Source of the DNA: an uncultured Collinsella sp.
GTDB lineage: Bacteria > Actinomycetota > Coriobacteriia > Coriobacteriales > Coriobacteriaceae
Length of the DNA stretch: 64,000 nt
Reading direction: 5' to 3'
Assembly: GCA_959599095.1 (NCBI GenBank)
Contig: CAUGGC010000009.1
Location: 1 to 64,000 of the forward strand
Shown in pieces: positions 8,117 through 17,120 of this stretch. The stretch's first letter is position 1; each line of letters starts with the position of its first letter. Position numbers and translations under genes: made by a program. Under the pieces are notes generated by a model, which saw only the letters and a program-made list of their open reading frames with translations, made no database searches and had not been told where the DNA came from.

Positions 8117-8356
8117 ATGAGTGACAACGCAAAGCATCTCGCAAAGAAGTGCGTCAAGGACGCGGGGCCGTGCCTTGCGCTGTGCGTAGCCGGTGCAGCG
8201 GTCGCGCTGTTGGCTGTTCTGGGGCCATTCGACGTGCTCCGAAGTGCTAGCTCTCTGCACGTTTGCATGGCCCTTGCCGGCGCCATGATGACCGGCGGCG
8301 TGCTCGATCTGATCTTTTGGGTGTTTGACCCGTTTGGATGGAAGAGCGAGGGGTAG
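8117..8356 (+). CDS. Small two-helix membrane protein, unknown function
   Basis: 79 residues with two hydrophobic segments (CLALCVAGAAVALLAVLGPF and CMALAGAMMTGGVLDLIFW). TAAGGAG lies 11 bases before the ATG, supporting a real gene. No family recognised. It stands alone: a 182-bp palindrome lies 161 bases upstream and the metallophosphoesterase gene starts 85 bases downstream. Confidence 0.6.
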   Translation: MSDNAKHLAKKCVKDAGPCLALCVAGAAVALLAVLGPFDVLRSASSLHVCMALAGAMMTGGVLDLIFWVFDPFGWKSEG

Positions 8357-8441
8357 GTCCCAAAGGATGGAAGGGCTGGAACGGTTGGCTTAGTGATCGT
8401 GCAGAATGTGGGCTAGCGACTTACAGGGAAGTGGTGATCCG

Positions 8442-9167
8442 ATGACGGTCTATGTGACGGGCGATATTCACGGCGGCGTCGACATGCAAAAGCTTCGCGA
8501 CTGGGATCTTGGGGATGGTCTGACGAGTGACGACTATCTCATCATCGCGGGCGACTTTGGCTTTCCGTGGGATTTCTCTGCCGAGGAATGCGCCGACATC
8601 GCCTGGCTGGAGTCGCGCCCCTATACCGTGCTGTTTGTCGACGGCAACCACGAGCGTTTCGACCACTGGGCGGAGCGTCCCACGGAGCTGTGGCACGGCG
8701 GCCTGACGCAGCGTCTGTCGGACACCTCGCCCATACGGCGTCTGACGCGCGGCGAGGTTTTTGAGCTCGACGGCTCAACGGTCTTTACCATGGGCGGCGC
8801 CACGAGCGTGGACAAGGAATACCGTATTCCGTATTCCAGCTGGTGGCCGCAGGAGCTGCCGGACGAGCGCAACTTTGAGGAGGCGCGGGCAAAGCTCGAC
8901 AGCATGGGCTGGAAGGTCGACTACGTGATCACCCACACCTGCTCCACGCGCATGCTTTCGCCCACGCTTTATCCGGCGCCCGGCTGGAATTGCCCCGCCG
9001 TTGATCGGCTTACGGCATTTTTCGATGAGCTGGAAGATCGCTTGAACTACAAGCGCTGGTACTACGGGCATTTTCATCGGGATGCCAACCCGGCCGAGCG
9101 CCATACCGTGCTCTACGACTGCATCGTTCGCCTGGGCGACGAGCTCCAGCCCTGGGATGTTGCGTAG
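8442..9167 (+). CDS. Calcineurin-like metallophosphoesterase
   Basis: 241 residues. Metal-binding motifs are in the expected order: GDIHGG at the N-terminus, GDFGFPW, GNHERF, and two late histidine motifs THTCSTRM and YYGHFHRD. The N-terminal MTVYVTGDIHGG fixes the start at 8442. The product is a cytosolic phosphatase or nucleotidase of unknown substrate, with no linked gene that narrows the role. Confidence 0.88.
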   Translation: MTVYVTGDIHGGVDMQKLRDWDLGDGLTSDDYLIIAGDFGFPWDFSAEECADIAWLESRPYTVLFVDGNHERFDHWAERPTELWHGGLTQRLSDTSPIRRLTRGEVFELDGSTVFTMGGATSVDKEYRIPYSSWWPQELPDERNFEEARAKLDSMGWKVDYVITHTCSTRMLSPTLYPAPGWNCPAVDRLTAFFDELEDRLNYKRWYYGHFHRDANPAERHTVLYDCIVRLGDELQPWDVA

Positions 9168-9182
9168 GGGCGGGATGGCTGG

Positions 9183-10184
9183 CTACTCGACCGTTACAGT
9201 GATGTTATCCCGATGCGCACGGATAGCATCCCAGCTAAAGCGCTCGACCAACTGCTCGGCAGAGCGCGGCGTGGTGTCCGGCGCGATGCCTGTTTGCCCG
9301 GCGAGCCATCCCAACAGTGCCTCGGGTGTGCCAAAGCGGGTGCGGAGCTCGCCCAGGTCCAGATCGCGATCGCGCTTGGAAAGGCGGCGGCCGTCCGGCG
9401 ACATGAGCAGCGGAATGTGCGCGTAGCGCGGTGTGGGCAGTCCCAGCAGATGTTGCAGATAGATCTGGCGCGGCGTGGAACCAAGCAGGTCGCATCCGCG
9501 TACGATCTCGGTGACGCCCATGGCAGCGTCGTCGACCACCACGGCCAGCTGATAGGCAAACACGCCGTCGCTGCGACGCACCAAAAAGTCGCCGCACTCG
9601 GTGGCGAGTGCCTCGCATTGGGCTCCGTACGTGCGGTCAACGAATTCGACCACATCGTCTGCGAGGTCGTCGACGGCGGGCACGCGCAGGCGCGTGGCCG
9701 GAGCACGCAGGATGCTGCGGCGGGCAACCTCCTCGGCAGAAAGGCCTCGGCAGGCGCCGCGGTAGATGGGCGTGCCGTCGCTCGCGTGCGGCGCGCTCGC
9801 GGCGTGGAGTTCGGCGCGCGTGCAAAAGCAGGGATAGGTGAGGCCGACGTCTTGTAGCTGGTGCAAGGCGCTCTCGTACAGGTCGAGGCGATCGTGCTGG
9901 TAGTAGGGGCCTTCGTCCCACTCAAGCCCTAGCCAGGCCAGGTCGTCAATCAGTTGAGCGGCAAGTTCCGGGCGCTTGCAGCGATCGTCTAGGTCCTCGA
10001 TACGCAATACGATGCTGCCGCCCTGGCTGCGGGCCGAAAGCCATGCGCACAGGCAGCTGAACACGTTGCCCAAGTGCATGCGGCCCGAGGGCGACGGGGC
10101 AAAGCGGCCCACGACGGGGGTGGGCGCTGCCGTTGCTGGTACGTCCGCGGCGTGTGTTGCTATGTTGCGTGCGTTGATATCCAT
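9183..10184 (-). CDS. gluQ: Glutamyl-Q tRNA(Asp) synthetase
   Basis: A 333-residue paralogue of glutamyl-tRNA synthetase lacking the anticodon-binding domain, the usual size of GluQ-RS, which glutamylates queuosine in tRNA-Asp. The HIGH-like motif is FAPSPSGRMHLGN. The KMSKS-like motif is RRLSKRDRD. A zinc site is formed by CFC and YRGAC. The start at 10184 excludes an unlikely upstream extension. The gene converges with the metallophosphoesterase gene. Queuosine synthesis genes are not in the window. Confidence 0.9.
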   Translation of the reverse strand: MDINARNIATHAADVPATAAPTPVVGRFAPSPSGRMHLGNVFSCLCAWLSARSQGGSIVLRIEDLDDRCKRPELAAQLIDDLAWLGLEWDEGPYYQHDRLDLYESALHQLQDVGLTYPCFCTRAELHAASAPHASDGTPIYRGACRGLSAEEVARRSILRAPATRLRVPAVDDLADDVVEFVDRTYGAQCEALATECGDFLVRRSDGVFAYQLAVVVDDAAMGVTEIVRGCDLLGSTPRQIYLQHLLGLPTPRYAHIPLLMSPDGRRLSKRDRDLDLGELRTRFGTPEALLGWLAGQTGIAPDTTPRSAEQLVERFSWDAIRAHRDNITVTVE

Positions 10185-10322
10185 GCGGACGAGTATAGCG
10201 CGGGGTGCGGTGGGGGAGACGCTGCCGTGGCCTGCAAGTTGCCGTGGCCGCGCGTTGCGCGTGCCGGACCACCGGCCCGCCAGCTCGATCGCCGCCCGCC
10301 AGCCCAACCCCTCAAACGACAG

Positions 10323-10356
10323 AAACCCCGGCAGCTCTTCGCAACTGCCGGGGTTT
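10323..10356. terminator. Orphan perfect hairpin, terminator-like
   Basis: AAACCCCGGCAG pairs perfectly with CTGCCGGGGTTT across a 10-base loop. No gene on either strand obviously ends here: gluQ is transcribed away from it and the next gene starts 338 bases downstream. It could end an unannotated short transcript or be a decayed palindromic repeat. Confidence 0.5.
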
Positions 10357-10548
10357 CCGCGGAAAAGGGGGACATGATCCTCAAGCGAACGGCAAAGGGG
10401 CAAACCGTTTTCGCTCAACTGCTTTATGCCCCTCGCTCGCCGGCTTAATCGGCTCACGCCGCGCCCACACAAAGCCGCTACACCTGTGACGGAGCTATGA
10501 AGTGGTATCTATTGCCGGAGCGGGCTATGCCAAGGAGTGTCCCAGATT

Positions 10549-10581
10549 GCCGGCAGATAAGGAACGTCCCCAGGTGCCGGC
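10549..10581. repeat. 33-bp palindrome, family GCCGGCAG-GGAACGTCCC, copy 1
   Basis: GCCGGCAG at one end and TGCCGGC at the other enclose GGAACGTCCC. The same 33-bp layout is found at 37111-37143. The rest of the 10185-10693 gap holds the orphan hairpin at 10323, related TTGCCGG/GTGTCCC fragments around 10512-10545, and the start region of the next gene. Confidence 0.7.
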
Positions 10582-10693
10582 CGCGGGCGTGACTTTCGTC
10601 CCGTTTGATACTCCGCTGACCTAGATGTTCGTCACATGAACCCGCAAACGTGGGACAATGACGCTACTGGTATCACAGACAAAGGATGTGCCT

Positions 10694-12640
10694 ATGAACG
10701 CCCCCGTTGCCAAGACCTGTCGGCAGCGCTGCCCGTTTGCGCGATTTGCTTCCATTTGCGCGCTCGTCGCGTGCGCGCTGCTGCTGTTGCCCGCCGTTGC
10801 ACGTGCCGACGGGTATTCCATGACCCAAACTTATATCAGTGCCACGGTTGAGGCCGATGGATCGCTGACCGTTGTCGAGGGACGCCAGTTCGATTTCGAT
10901 GACGACATCAACGGCGTGTTTTGGGAGATCAATACGGGTACCAACCAGCAGGGCGGCACGGCGAGCGTCGATGTGCTGAGTGTCGAGGAAGAGGACACCG
11001 CGTTTAACAAAGTCGATAGCGCGAACAAGGGCGACTCTGGCGTCTATACGGTCGAGCAGACCGGTGACGGCGTAAGGATTAAGGTGTTCAGCCCTCACGA
11101 GAGCGGCGACAGTGCAATCTACTACGTGAGTTATTCCATGACCGGTGCGGTCATGAACTGGGCCGATACCGCCGAGCTCTACTGGAAGTTCGTGGGCGAC
11201 GGCTGGTCTGCGGATTCCGACGATGTCGAGATGGAAGTGCGCTTCGCAAATGCCGCTGCCGGGACGGCGGCCGTCAAGGGCGATAACTTCCGCGCGTGGG
11301 GGCACGGTCCGCTGACGGGCGACGTGTCACTCGATGAGGACGAGCCCATGGTCACCTATGCCATTCCCTGCGTGCATCAGGGCGAATTCGCCGAGGCGCG
11401 CATCGCCTTCCCCAGCGACTGGGTGCCGCAGCTTGCCGCCTCGGGCGAAGAGCGCATGTCAACGATCCTGAGCGAAGAGAAGGAATGGGCCGACGAAGCT
11501 AACGCCCGCCGCGCTCACGCTCGCATGATTGCCAATGCACTTGCCGTGCTAAGTGTTGTTGCGGCGGTGGCCTTTACCGGCACAATCGTTATGCTCAAGC
11601 TGCGCAAGCGCAAGCCCAAGCCGCTTTTCCAGGACGAATATTTCCGCGATGTGCCTTCGGCCGACCATCCCGCCGTGCTTTCGGCCCTCATGAGCTGGAA
11701 CGAGGTGCCCGATCAGGCATATATCGCCACGCTCATGAAGCTCACTGACGACCGTGTGGTCAAGCTGGAAGAAGCGACCGAGACCAAGAAGAAGGGTCTG
11801 CTCCGTCGCGAAAAAGAGGAGCAGACGTATCGCATCACAGTGACCGACGAGGCCTGGAAGGCTGCCAAGAAGGACGGCATCGATCGCGATGTGCTCAAGG
11901 TCTTCTTCGCCGGCGTTAAGCCCGATAAGGACGGAGTCCGTTCGCGTACGTTTAGCGAGCTGGAGGAGTACGCTAGCGAGCGCACCACATCTGTTGGCGA
12001 CAAGCTCGAGGACTATCAGAACACCGTTAAGGGCAAGCTGGCCGATAGCGAGTACGTTGCCTCTGACGGCATTGTTGCAATGGTGTTTTGCCTGGTTCTT
12101 GGTATCCTGGTTGCCTTTGTTCCCGTGGGATCCATCTTCTTTACCGATGGCGCACAGGCGAACATTACCGCCGCGGTTATCTCGGTGCCGATTGTGCTGG
12201 TGGGTATCGGCGTGGGCCTTACGTTCCGCCGCTTTACGCCGGAGGGCGCCGAGGTGGCGGCTCGCTGCAAGGCACTTAAGCATTGGCTCGAGGACTTCAC
12301 GCGTCTAAAGGAAGCCGTCCCCGGCGATCTGGTGCTGTGGAACAAGCTGCTGGTGATGGGCGTTGCCCTGGGCGTTTCGAAAGAAGTGCTGCGACAGCTG
12401 GCCGAGGCCGTGCCGCCCGAGGTACGCGAGGCCGACGGCTTCTACGACAATTATCCCTGCTACTGGTGGTACTACCATCATTACGGTATCGAGTCTCCGC
12501 TCGATTCGTTCGATGACGTGTATCACGAGAGCATCCGTGAGCTGGCGTCGAGCTCCGACAGCTCGAGCGGCGGCGGAGGCGGTGGCTTCTCGGGCGGCGG
12601 AGGCGGCGGCGTCGGCGGAGGCGGCGGCGGAACGTTCTAA
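10694..12640 (+). CDS. DUF2207 domain-containing membrane protein
   Basis: 648 residues. A signal peptide (ICALVACALLLLPAVARA) is followed by an extracytoplasmic DUF2207 region of about 230 residues. A transmembrane segment comes next (IANALAVLSVVAAVAFTGTI), then a cytoplasmic domain rich in Lys/Glu. Two more hydrophobic segments follow (IVAMVFCLVLGILVAFVPVG and ITAAVISVPIVLVGIGVG) and a Gly-rich tail of roughly 20 glycines ending GGTF, typical of this family. AAAGGA before the ATG at 10694 decides the start. Function unknown. It is monocistronic, closed by a strong terminator. Confidence 0.88.
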   Translation: MNAPVAKTCRQRCPFARFASICALVACALLLLPAVARADGYSMTQTYISATVEADGSLTVVEGRQFDFDDDINGVFWEINTGTNQQGGTASVDVLSVEEEDTAFNKVDSANKGDSGVYTVEQTGDGVRIKVFSPHESGDSAIYYVSYSMTGAVMNWADTAELYWKFVGDGWSADSDDVEMEVRFANAAAGTAAVKGDNFRAWGHGPLTGDVSLDEDEPMVTYAIPCVHQGEFAEARIAFPSDWVPQLAASGEERMSTILSEEKEWADEANARRAHARMIANALAVLSVVAAVAFTGTIVMLKLRKRKPKPLFQDEYFRDVPSADHPAVLSALMSWNEVPDQAYIATLMKLTDDRVVKLEEATETKKKGLLRREKEEQTYRITVTDEAWKAAKKDGIDRDVLKVFFAGVKPDKDGVRSRTFSELEEYASERTTSVGDKLEDYQNTVKGKLADSEYVASDGIVAMVFCLVLGILVAFVPVGSIFFTDGAQANITAAVISVPIVLVGIGVGLTFRRFTPEGAEVAARCKALKHWLEDFTRLKEAVPGDLVLWNKLLVMGVALGVSKEVLRQLAEAVPPEVREADGFYDNYPCYWWYYHHYGIESPLDSFDDVYHESIRELASSSDSSSGGGGGGFSGGGGGGVGGGGGGTF

Positions 12641-12652
12641 CGGTCGTAAATC

Positions 12653-12702
12653 ATGGGATGGGCTTTTCTCGACAGCCGTCGGGGGAAGCCCATCCCATTT
12701 TT
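12653..12702 (+). terminator. Terminator after the DUF2207 gene
   Basis: ATGGGATGGGCTT pairs with AAGCCCATCCCAT across a 20-base loop, followed by TTTTT. Confidence 0.85.
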
Positions 12703-12733
12703 ATGCGCTACCTACGAAGGCTGTCCCCAACGA

Positions 12734-12764
12734 CTAGTCACTGGGAACGTTCCTAAATGACTAG
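12734..12764. repeat. 31-bp palindrome CTAGTCA...TGACTAG
   Basis: Seven-base inverted ends enclose GGGAACGTTCC, close to the GGAACGTCCC core of the repeats at 10549 and 37111 although the arms differ. It sits between convergent genes. Confidence 0.6.
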
Positions 12765-12779
12765 GTATGGCTGCCAGGT

Positions 12780-13421
12780 TTAGGCGGTTAGGTCCAGCTC
12801 GTAGAGGAAGCTTTCGCGCGGCATGTCGTGACGGCGCTCTTCGCGGTTGGCGCGGTGCGTGGCCGTGCGCTTAAAGCCGTGCAGCTCGTAGAACTTCCAC
12901 GAGCAGTTGGAGCCGGTGTACAGGTGCGCCCTCGTCGCTCCAAGCGAGGACAGGTGCGAGACCGCGGCATCGAGCAGAACCGTGCCAACGCCCAGGCCAT
13001 GGACATCGCGATCCACGGCAAGCAGCGTGACCTCGTTGTCGTGCGGCAACGGGCTGCTCTCGAGCAGGCGGTTGTTGGTTCGGATGGTTGCGCGCACAAA
13101 CGAGAGATACTCGGCGCAGGCATCAGGCTCCAGCTCACGCATCTGCGATAGCAGTGCGCGTTCGGTATCCATCCAATGCTCGTTGATAGTGACGCCGGAG
13201 TTCTGTCCTGCGCGTGCAAGTGCAATGCCGCGCGCCTCGCCGTCAATCACCGCAACCTGCGAAAACGTCGATGACGAAAGGCAATAGGCGAGGTCGCACG
13301 CGGCCTCAAGGCGGTTGTACTCATCGTTATCCGAATTATTATGCCAAAGCTGCTGCAGAATCAGCGCGATGGCGTCGAAGTCTTCGGTATCAAACGGTCG
13401 GTAGAGAACCCGCGAGACCAT
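12780..13421 (-). CDS. GNAT-family N-acetyltransferase
   Basis: 213 residues. The acetyl-CoA loop is DVHGLGVGTVLLDAAVSHL, preceded by the beta-4 strand NEVTLLAVD and followed by GATRAHLYTG and WKFYELHGFKRT, the usual C-terminal GNAT pattern. The acceptor substrate cannot be inferred. It converges with the DUF2207 gene and diverges from purH. Confidence 0.85.
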   Translation of the reverse strand: MVSRVLYRPFDTEDFDAIALILQQLWHNNSDNDEYNRLEAACDLAYCLSSSTFSQVAVIDGEARGIALARAGQNSGVTINEHWMDTERALLSQMRELEPDACAEYLSFVRATIRTNNRLLESSPLPHDNEVTLLAVDRDVHGLGVGTVLLDAAVSHLSSLGATRAHLYTGSNCSWKFYELHGFKRTATHRANREERRHDMPRESFLYELDLTA

Positions 13422-13698
13422 GGTGCCTCTTTCTTTTGCGGATGCATATCGAGCTCAGTTCTACCACGCCATTGGCATCAAATTATGGTGCCCCTGTGTT
13501 CCATGAACTCACCGTGCCCGGTGTCGTGCCCATCCCCTCCGCTCGCAAACTTTTTCTGCACATGCGCCCGTTGCGGGGTGCATCGATGCGCTCGATGCGC
13601 TACATTAAATCAGTATTTTCAATGCCGCTGCGCGAGCGCTGCAGATCGACGTATCACCGACTCACAGAGCACGGCGGCGTACCAGACAGGAGGACTGC

Positions 13699-15306
13699 AT
13701 GGGATCTGATGTGAAGATCGCACGCGCGTTGATCTCGGTTACCGATAAGACGGGCGTCGTCGATTTCGCACGGACGCTGGTCGATGACTTTGGCGTCGAG
13801 ATCATCTCTACGGGCGGCACGGCTCGTGCCATCGAGGACGCGGGCGTTCCCGTAACCCCCATCGAGGAGTTCACGGGCTATCCCGAGATGATGGACGGCC
13901 GCGTTAAGACCCTGCACCCCAAGGTTCACGGCGCGCTGCTGGCCCGCCGCGATTCCGAGCAGCACATGCAGGAGGCCGCTCAGCACGGCATTAAGCTGAT
14001 CGACCTGGTCGTCGTCAACCTGTACGAGTTCGAGAAGACCGTCGCCAACCCCGAGGTCACCTTCGCAGACGCCATCGAGCACATCGATATCGGCGGCCCC
14101 TCCATGTTGCGCTCTGCCGCCAAGAACGCCACGAGCGTTACCGTCATTTCCGACCCGGCCGACTATGATGCCGTCCTGGCCGAGATGCACGAGACCGGTG
14201 GCTGCACCACGCTTTCCACCCGTCGTCGCCTGCAGGTGAAGGTCTACCAGACCACCGCCGCCTACGACACGGCTATCTCCCGTTGGCTTGCCGCCCAGGC
14301 AAGCGACGTGGCGGACACTTCTGCCAAGCTTGAGATCTCGCTGGAGAAGGTCGACGACCTGCGCTATGGCGAGAATCCTCAGCAGAAGGCTACGGTCTAT
14401 CGCTTTGCCGAGGGCTGCGAGAACACCGCGAGCTCGCAGTTCCCGCTCGTTGGCTCCGAGCAGATCCAGGGCAAGCCGCTCAGCTACAACAACTATCTGG
14501 ATGCCGACGCCGCTTGGAACCTGGTCCGCGAGTTCGACGAGCCTGCCTGCGTGATCCTCAAGCATCAGAACCCCTGCGGCTCCGCCGCGGCCGAGGACAT
14601 CACGGCCGCCTACGACCGCGCGTTTGCCTGCGATCCCAAGAGCGCCTTTGGCGGCATCATCGCCTGCAACCGCGAGGTTCCCTATGAGCTGGTCGAGCAC
14701 TTCGCCGATCAGAACAAGCAGTTCGTCGAGGTTATCATCGCCCCGAGCTACACTGCCGAGGCGCTCGAGCGCATGGCCAAACGCCCCAACCTGCGCGTGC
14801 TGGCTACCGGCGGCGTGGACCACGGCGCCCAGGTGGAGCTGCGCTCCGTCGACGGCGGCATGCTGGTGCAGGAAGTCGACCACGTGACCGAGGATCCCGC
14901 GACCTTCACGTTTCCCACCGACCGCAAGCCCACTGACGCCGAGATGGCCGAGCTCGAGTTTGCCTGGAAGGTCTGCAAGGGCGTCAAGTCCAACGCCATC
15001 CTGGTCTCCAAGGGCAAGGCCGGCATTGGCATGGGCCCGGGTCAGCCTAACCGCGTTGACTCTGCGCTGCTTGCCTGCGAGCGCGCCGAGGACTTCTGCG
15101 AGCGCGAGGGCGTGGAGAAGGGCGGCTTTGCCTGCGCAAGCGACGCGTTCTTCCCGTTCCGCGACAACGTCGACGTGCTTGCCGAGCATGGTGTGACCTG
15201 CATCATCCAGCCCGGCGGCTCCAAGCGCGACGACGAGAGCATCCAGGCTTGCAATGAGCATGGTATTGCGATGGTCTTCACGGGTGCCAGGCATTTTAGG
15301 CACTAG
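13699..15306 (+). CDS. purH: Bifunctional AICAR transformylase / IMP cyclohydrolase
   Basis: Catalyses the last two steps of IMP synthesis. 535 residues, the normal length. The N-terminal cyclohydrolase (MGS-like) domain shows ALISVTDKTG, ISTGGTARAI and KTLHPKVHGALLARR. The C-terminal transformylase domain shows RYGENPQQKA, LKHQNPCGSA, SAFGGIIACNRE and SDAFFPFRDNVD. CAGGAGG lies 6 bases before the ATG. The 277-bp gap upstream presumably holds the promoter; no purine riboswitch was recognised. Confidence 0.97.
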   Translation: MGSDVKIARALISVTDKTGVVDFARTLVDDFGVEIISTGGTARAIEDAGVPVTPIEEFTGYPEMMDGRVKTLHPKVHGALLARRDSEQHMQEAAQHGIKLIDLVVVNLYEFEKTVANPEVTFADAIEHIDIGGPSMLRSAAKNATSVTVISDPADYDAVLAEMHETGGCTTLSTRRRLQVKVYQTTAAYDTAISRWLAAQASDVADTSAKLEISLEKVDDLRYGENPQQKATVYRFAEGCENTASSQFPLVGSEQIQGKPLSYNNYLDADAAWNLVREFDEPACVILKHQNPCGSAAAEDITAAYDRAFACDPKSAFGGIIACNREVPYELVEHFADQNKQFVEVIIAPSYTAEALERMAKRPNLRVLATGGVDHGAQVELRSVDGGMLVQEVDHVTEDPATFTFPTDRKPTDAEMAELEFAWKVCKGVKSNAILVSKGKAGIGMGPGQPNRVDSALLACERAEDFCEREGVEKGGFACASDAFFPFRDNVDVLAEHGVTCIIQPGGSKRDDESIQACNEHGIAMVFTGARHFRH

Positions 15307-15310
15307 AGGC

Positions 15311-15405
15311 TTTCCCAAGCACCCGACCTTGCCCCTCAAACCGTCGCTTGCGTACATTTAGTACGCGGCGCTCCTCTTTCGGGGCAATCTCGGGCACTTG
15401 GAAAA
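15311..15405. repeat. 95-bp imperfect inverted repeat after purH
   Basis: 25-base arms (15311-15335 and 15381-15405) match at 20 positions. The centre contains the hairpin GCGTAC-ATTTA-GTACGC. It begins 5 bases after the purH stop and could double as its transcription terminator or a protective 3' structure. Confidence 0.65.
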
Positions 15406-15477
15406 CCCTTAATGGGATGTTGTTCTATCCCATTAAGCTGATCGGTCGCCTGACCATATCGTCAAAATAATCTCCGC

Positions 15478-15513
15478 AAAAGACGGTCGCTCCGTTTGGA
15501 GGGCCGTCTTTTT
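15478..15513 (+). terminator. Terminator downstream of purH
   Basis: AAGACGGTC with GGCCGTCTT and a following T run, 170 bases past purH and 17 bases before the next gene. Confidence 0.75.
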
Positions 15514-15529
15514 GGTATAAGAGGACGGA

Positions 15530-16261
15530 ATGACTAACACGAAAGGTATGACCATGCCCCAGATTGATGATGCCGAGCTGTTTGGCAATGCCGAGGATCA
15601 GCGTGCGTACGCGGACTTTTGCGCCAATCAGGAGGCGGTCGAGAAGTTTACGCTCGACAAGCCCGCGCTTGTCTGCCGTTGGCGCATGTCCAATAAAAAG
15701 GTGCCCATGCTCAACCGCCACATTCGCGCACTGTCCGAGCGCTTGGTGCAGGGCGAGCCGCTTACCCATAACATGCTCAGCTGGGCCAAGCAGCACGTTG
15801 AGTGGTCGCTAGCCGAGGGCGACTATACCGCGCACGATGGCGTGCTCATGCTGGTGATCGACGTTAACGGCAACGCCGCCATGACGGTGGGGGAGTACGA
15901 GCCGCTCGCCGATACGTCGGCCAAGGCGCTGCGTGCCCGCTCCGCCGAGGCCCGCTCCGAGGCCGACGAAACCGGCGTGGCGCCCGAGCTGCTCGCCGCC
16001 GTCGATAACGGCGAGCTTGCCTTTGTGGCGCCAGCGGACGAGTGCCTGTGCGGCACGGCGACGCTCATTGAGCAGCTGGCCCAGACCAAGGGCATCCCGG
16101 TCACGCGCGTAGATATTCCCGCACAGCTCAAGGGCGCCTTGTTCCTGGTGAGCGACGAGCACGGCGTGGTCCCCGCCGACGACACCGACGCCGCCGAGGC
16201 CGACGCCGCCACGGTCGCCTTCTTCGCCGACGGCTACGAAAAGCTCCGCGCCCGCCGCTAA
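15530..16261 (+). CDS. Unrecognised 243-residue cytosolic protein
   Basis: No family recognised. It is acidic, without signal peptide or transmembrane segments. The central part contains VLMLVIDVNGNAAMTVGEYEPLA. The C-terminal third has DECLCGTATLIEQLAQ and IPVTRVDIPAQLKGALFLVSDEHGV, which recall the final beta strands of a pyridoxal-phosphate class IV fold, but no catalytic lysine motif is evident. AAGAGGA precedes the ATG at 15530; an in-frame ATG at 15554 with GAAAGG upstream is also possible. It stands between the purH terminator and a two-component system. Confidence 0.65.
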   Translation: MTNTKGMTMPQIDDAELFGNAEDQRAYADFCANQEAVEKFTLDKPALVCRWRMSNKKVPMLNRHIRALSERLVQGEPLTHNMLSWAKQHVEWSLAEGDYTAHDGVLMLVIDVNGNAAMTVGEYEPLADTSAKALRARSAEARSEADETGVAPELLAAVDNGELAFVAPADECLCGTATLIEQLAQTKGIPVTRVDIPAQLKGALFLVSDEHGVVPADDTDAAEADAATVAFFADGYEKLRARR

Positions 16262-16439
16262 ATGATTTTTCTGGGACGGGGATTAAAAACTCATTTTGGT
16301 CTCCGTTTCCGTCGCGAGCGTGAGGCGGACAAAACACCCCCGCTTGCGAACAGTTCTGTCACCTTGGTGCCGCGCGAGGCGCGCACCTGCGGATCCGCGG
16401 TCATAATGGGGCAAGACAACCAAGAGGGGGGCGGAATCC

Positions 16440-17111
16440 ATGGCGCTAATCTATATCGTTGAGGACGACGAGCCCATTCGTCGTGAGCTTATCGACATCC
16501 TTGCCCGCGCCGGGTTTGAAATCGAGGCCTGCGAATCGTTTGAGCATGTCTCGCGCGATATTCTCGCTGCCGCGCCCGACCTGGTGCTGCTCGACCTCAC
16601 ACTTCCCGTCAAGGACGGCCAGCATATCTGCCACGAGGTTCGCCGCGAATCCGAGGTTCCCATTATCGTCCTCACGTCGCGCACGACCGAGATCGACGAG
16701 GTCATGGCCATGACGCTCGGCGCGGACGACTTTGTTCCCAAGCCCTACAGCGCCCGTGTGCTCGTGGCGCGCATCAACGCACTGCTGCGTCGCACCGCGG
16801 CGGCAGGCGAGCGCAGCACACTTGTCCACAAGGGGCTGGAGCTCGACCTCGCCCGCTCCATGGTTACCAACACGCAAACCGGCACTAGCACCGAGCTCAC
16901 TAAAAACGAGCTGCGTATCCTCTCACTGCTTCTGAGCCGCGCGGGCAAGATTGTTTCGCGCTCGGCCATCATGCAGGACCTGTGGGACTCCGACGCCTTC
17001 GTGGACGACAATACGCTCACCGTCAACATCAACCGCCTGCGCACCACGCTCGAAAAAATCGGCATCAAGGGGTATTTGACAACGCACCGCGGCCAAGGCT
17101 ATTCGGTCTAG
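16440..17111 (+). CDS. OmpR/PhoB-family response regulator
   Basis: 223 residues: receiver domain with Asp52 (LLDLTLPVKDG) and Lys101 (DDFVPKPYS), and a C-terminal winged helix ending GYLTTHRGQGYSV. The type (VncR/BceR-like) is usual for peptide-antibiotic stress systems. It is followed after 9 bases by its kinase gene. AGAGGGGGG is the ribosome binding site. Confidence 0.93.
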   Translation: MALIYIVEDDEPIRRELIDILARAGFEIEACESFEHVSRDILAAAPDLVLLDLTLPVKDGQHICHEVRRESEVPIIVLTSRTTEIDEVMAMTLGADDFVPKPYSARVLVARINALLRRTAAAGERSTLVHKGLELDLARSMVTNTQTGTSTELTKNELRILSLLLSRAGKIVSRSAIMQDLWDSDAFVDDNTLTVNINRLRTTLEKIGIKGYLTTHRGQGYSV

Positions 17112-17120
17112 GGGCCGGCT

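Noticed and set aside
13654..15357. 567-residue open frame antisense to purH
   Set aside because: purH is unmistakable on the plus strand; the antisense frame has no ribosome binding site or recognisable motif.
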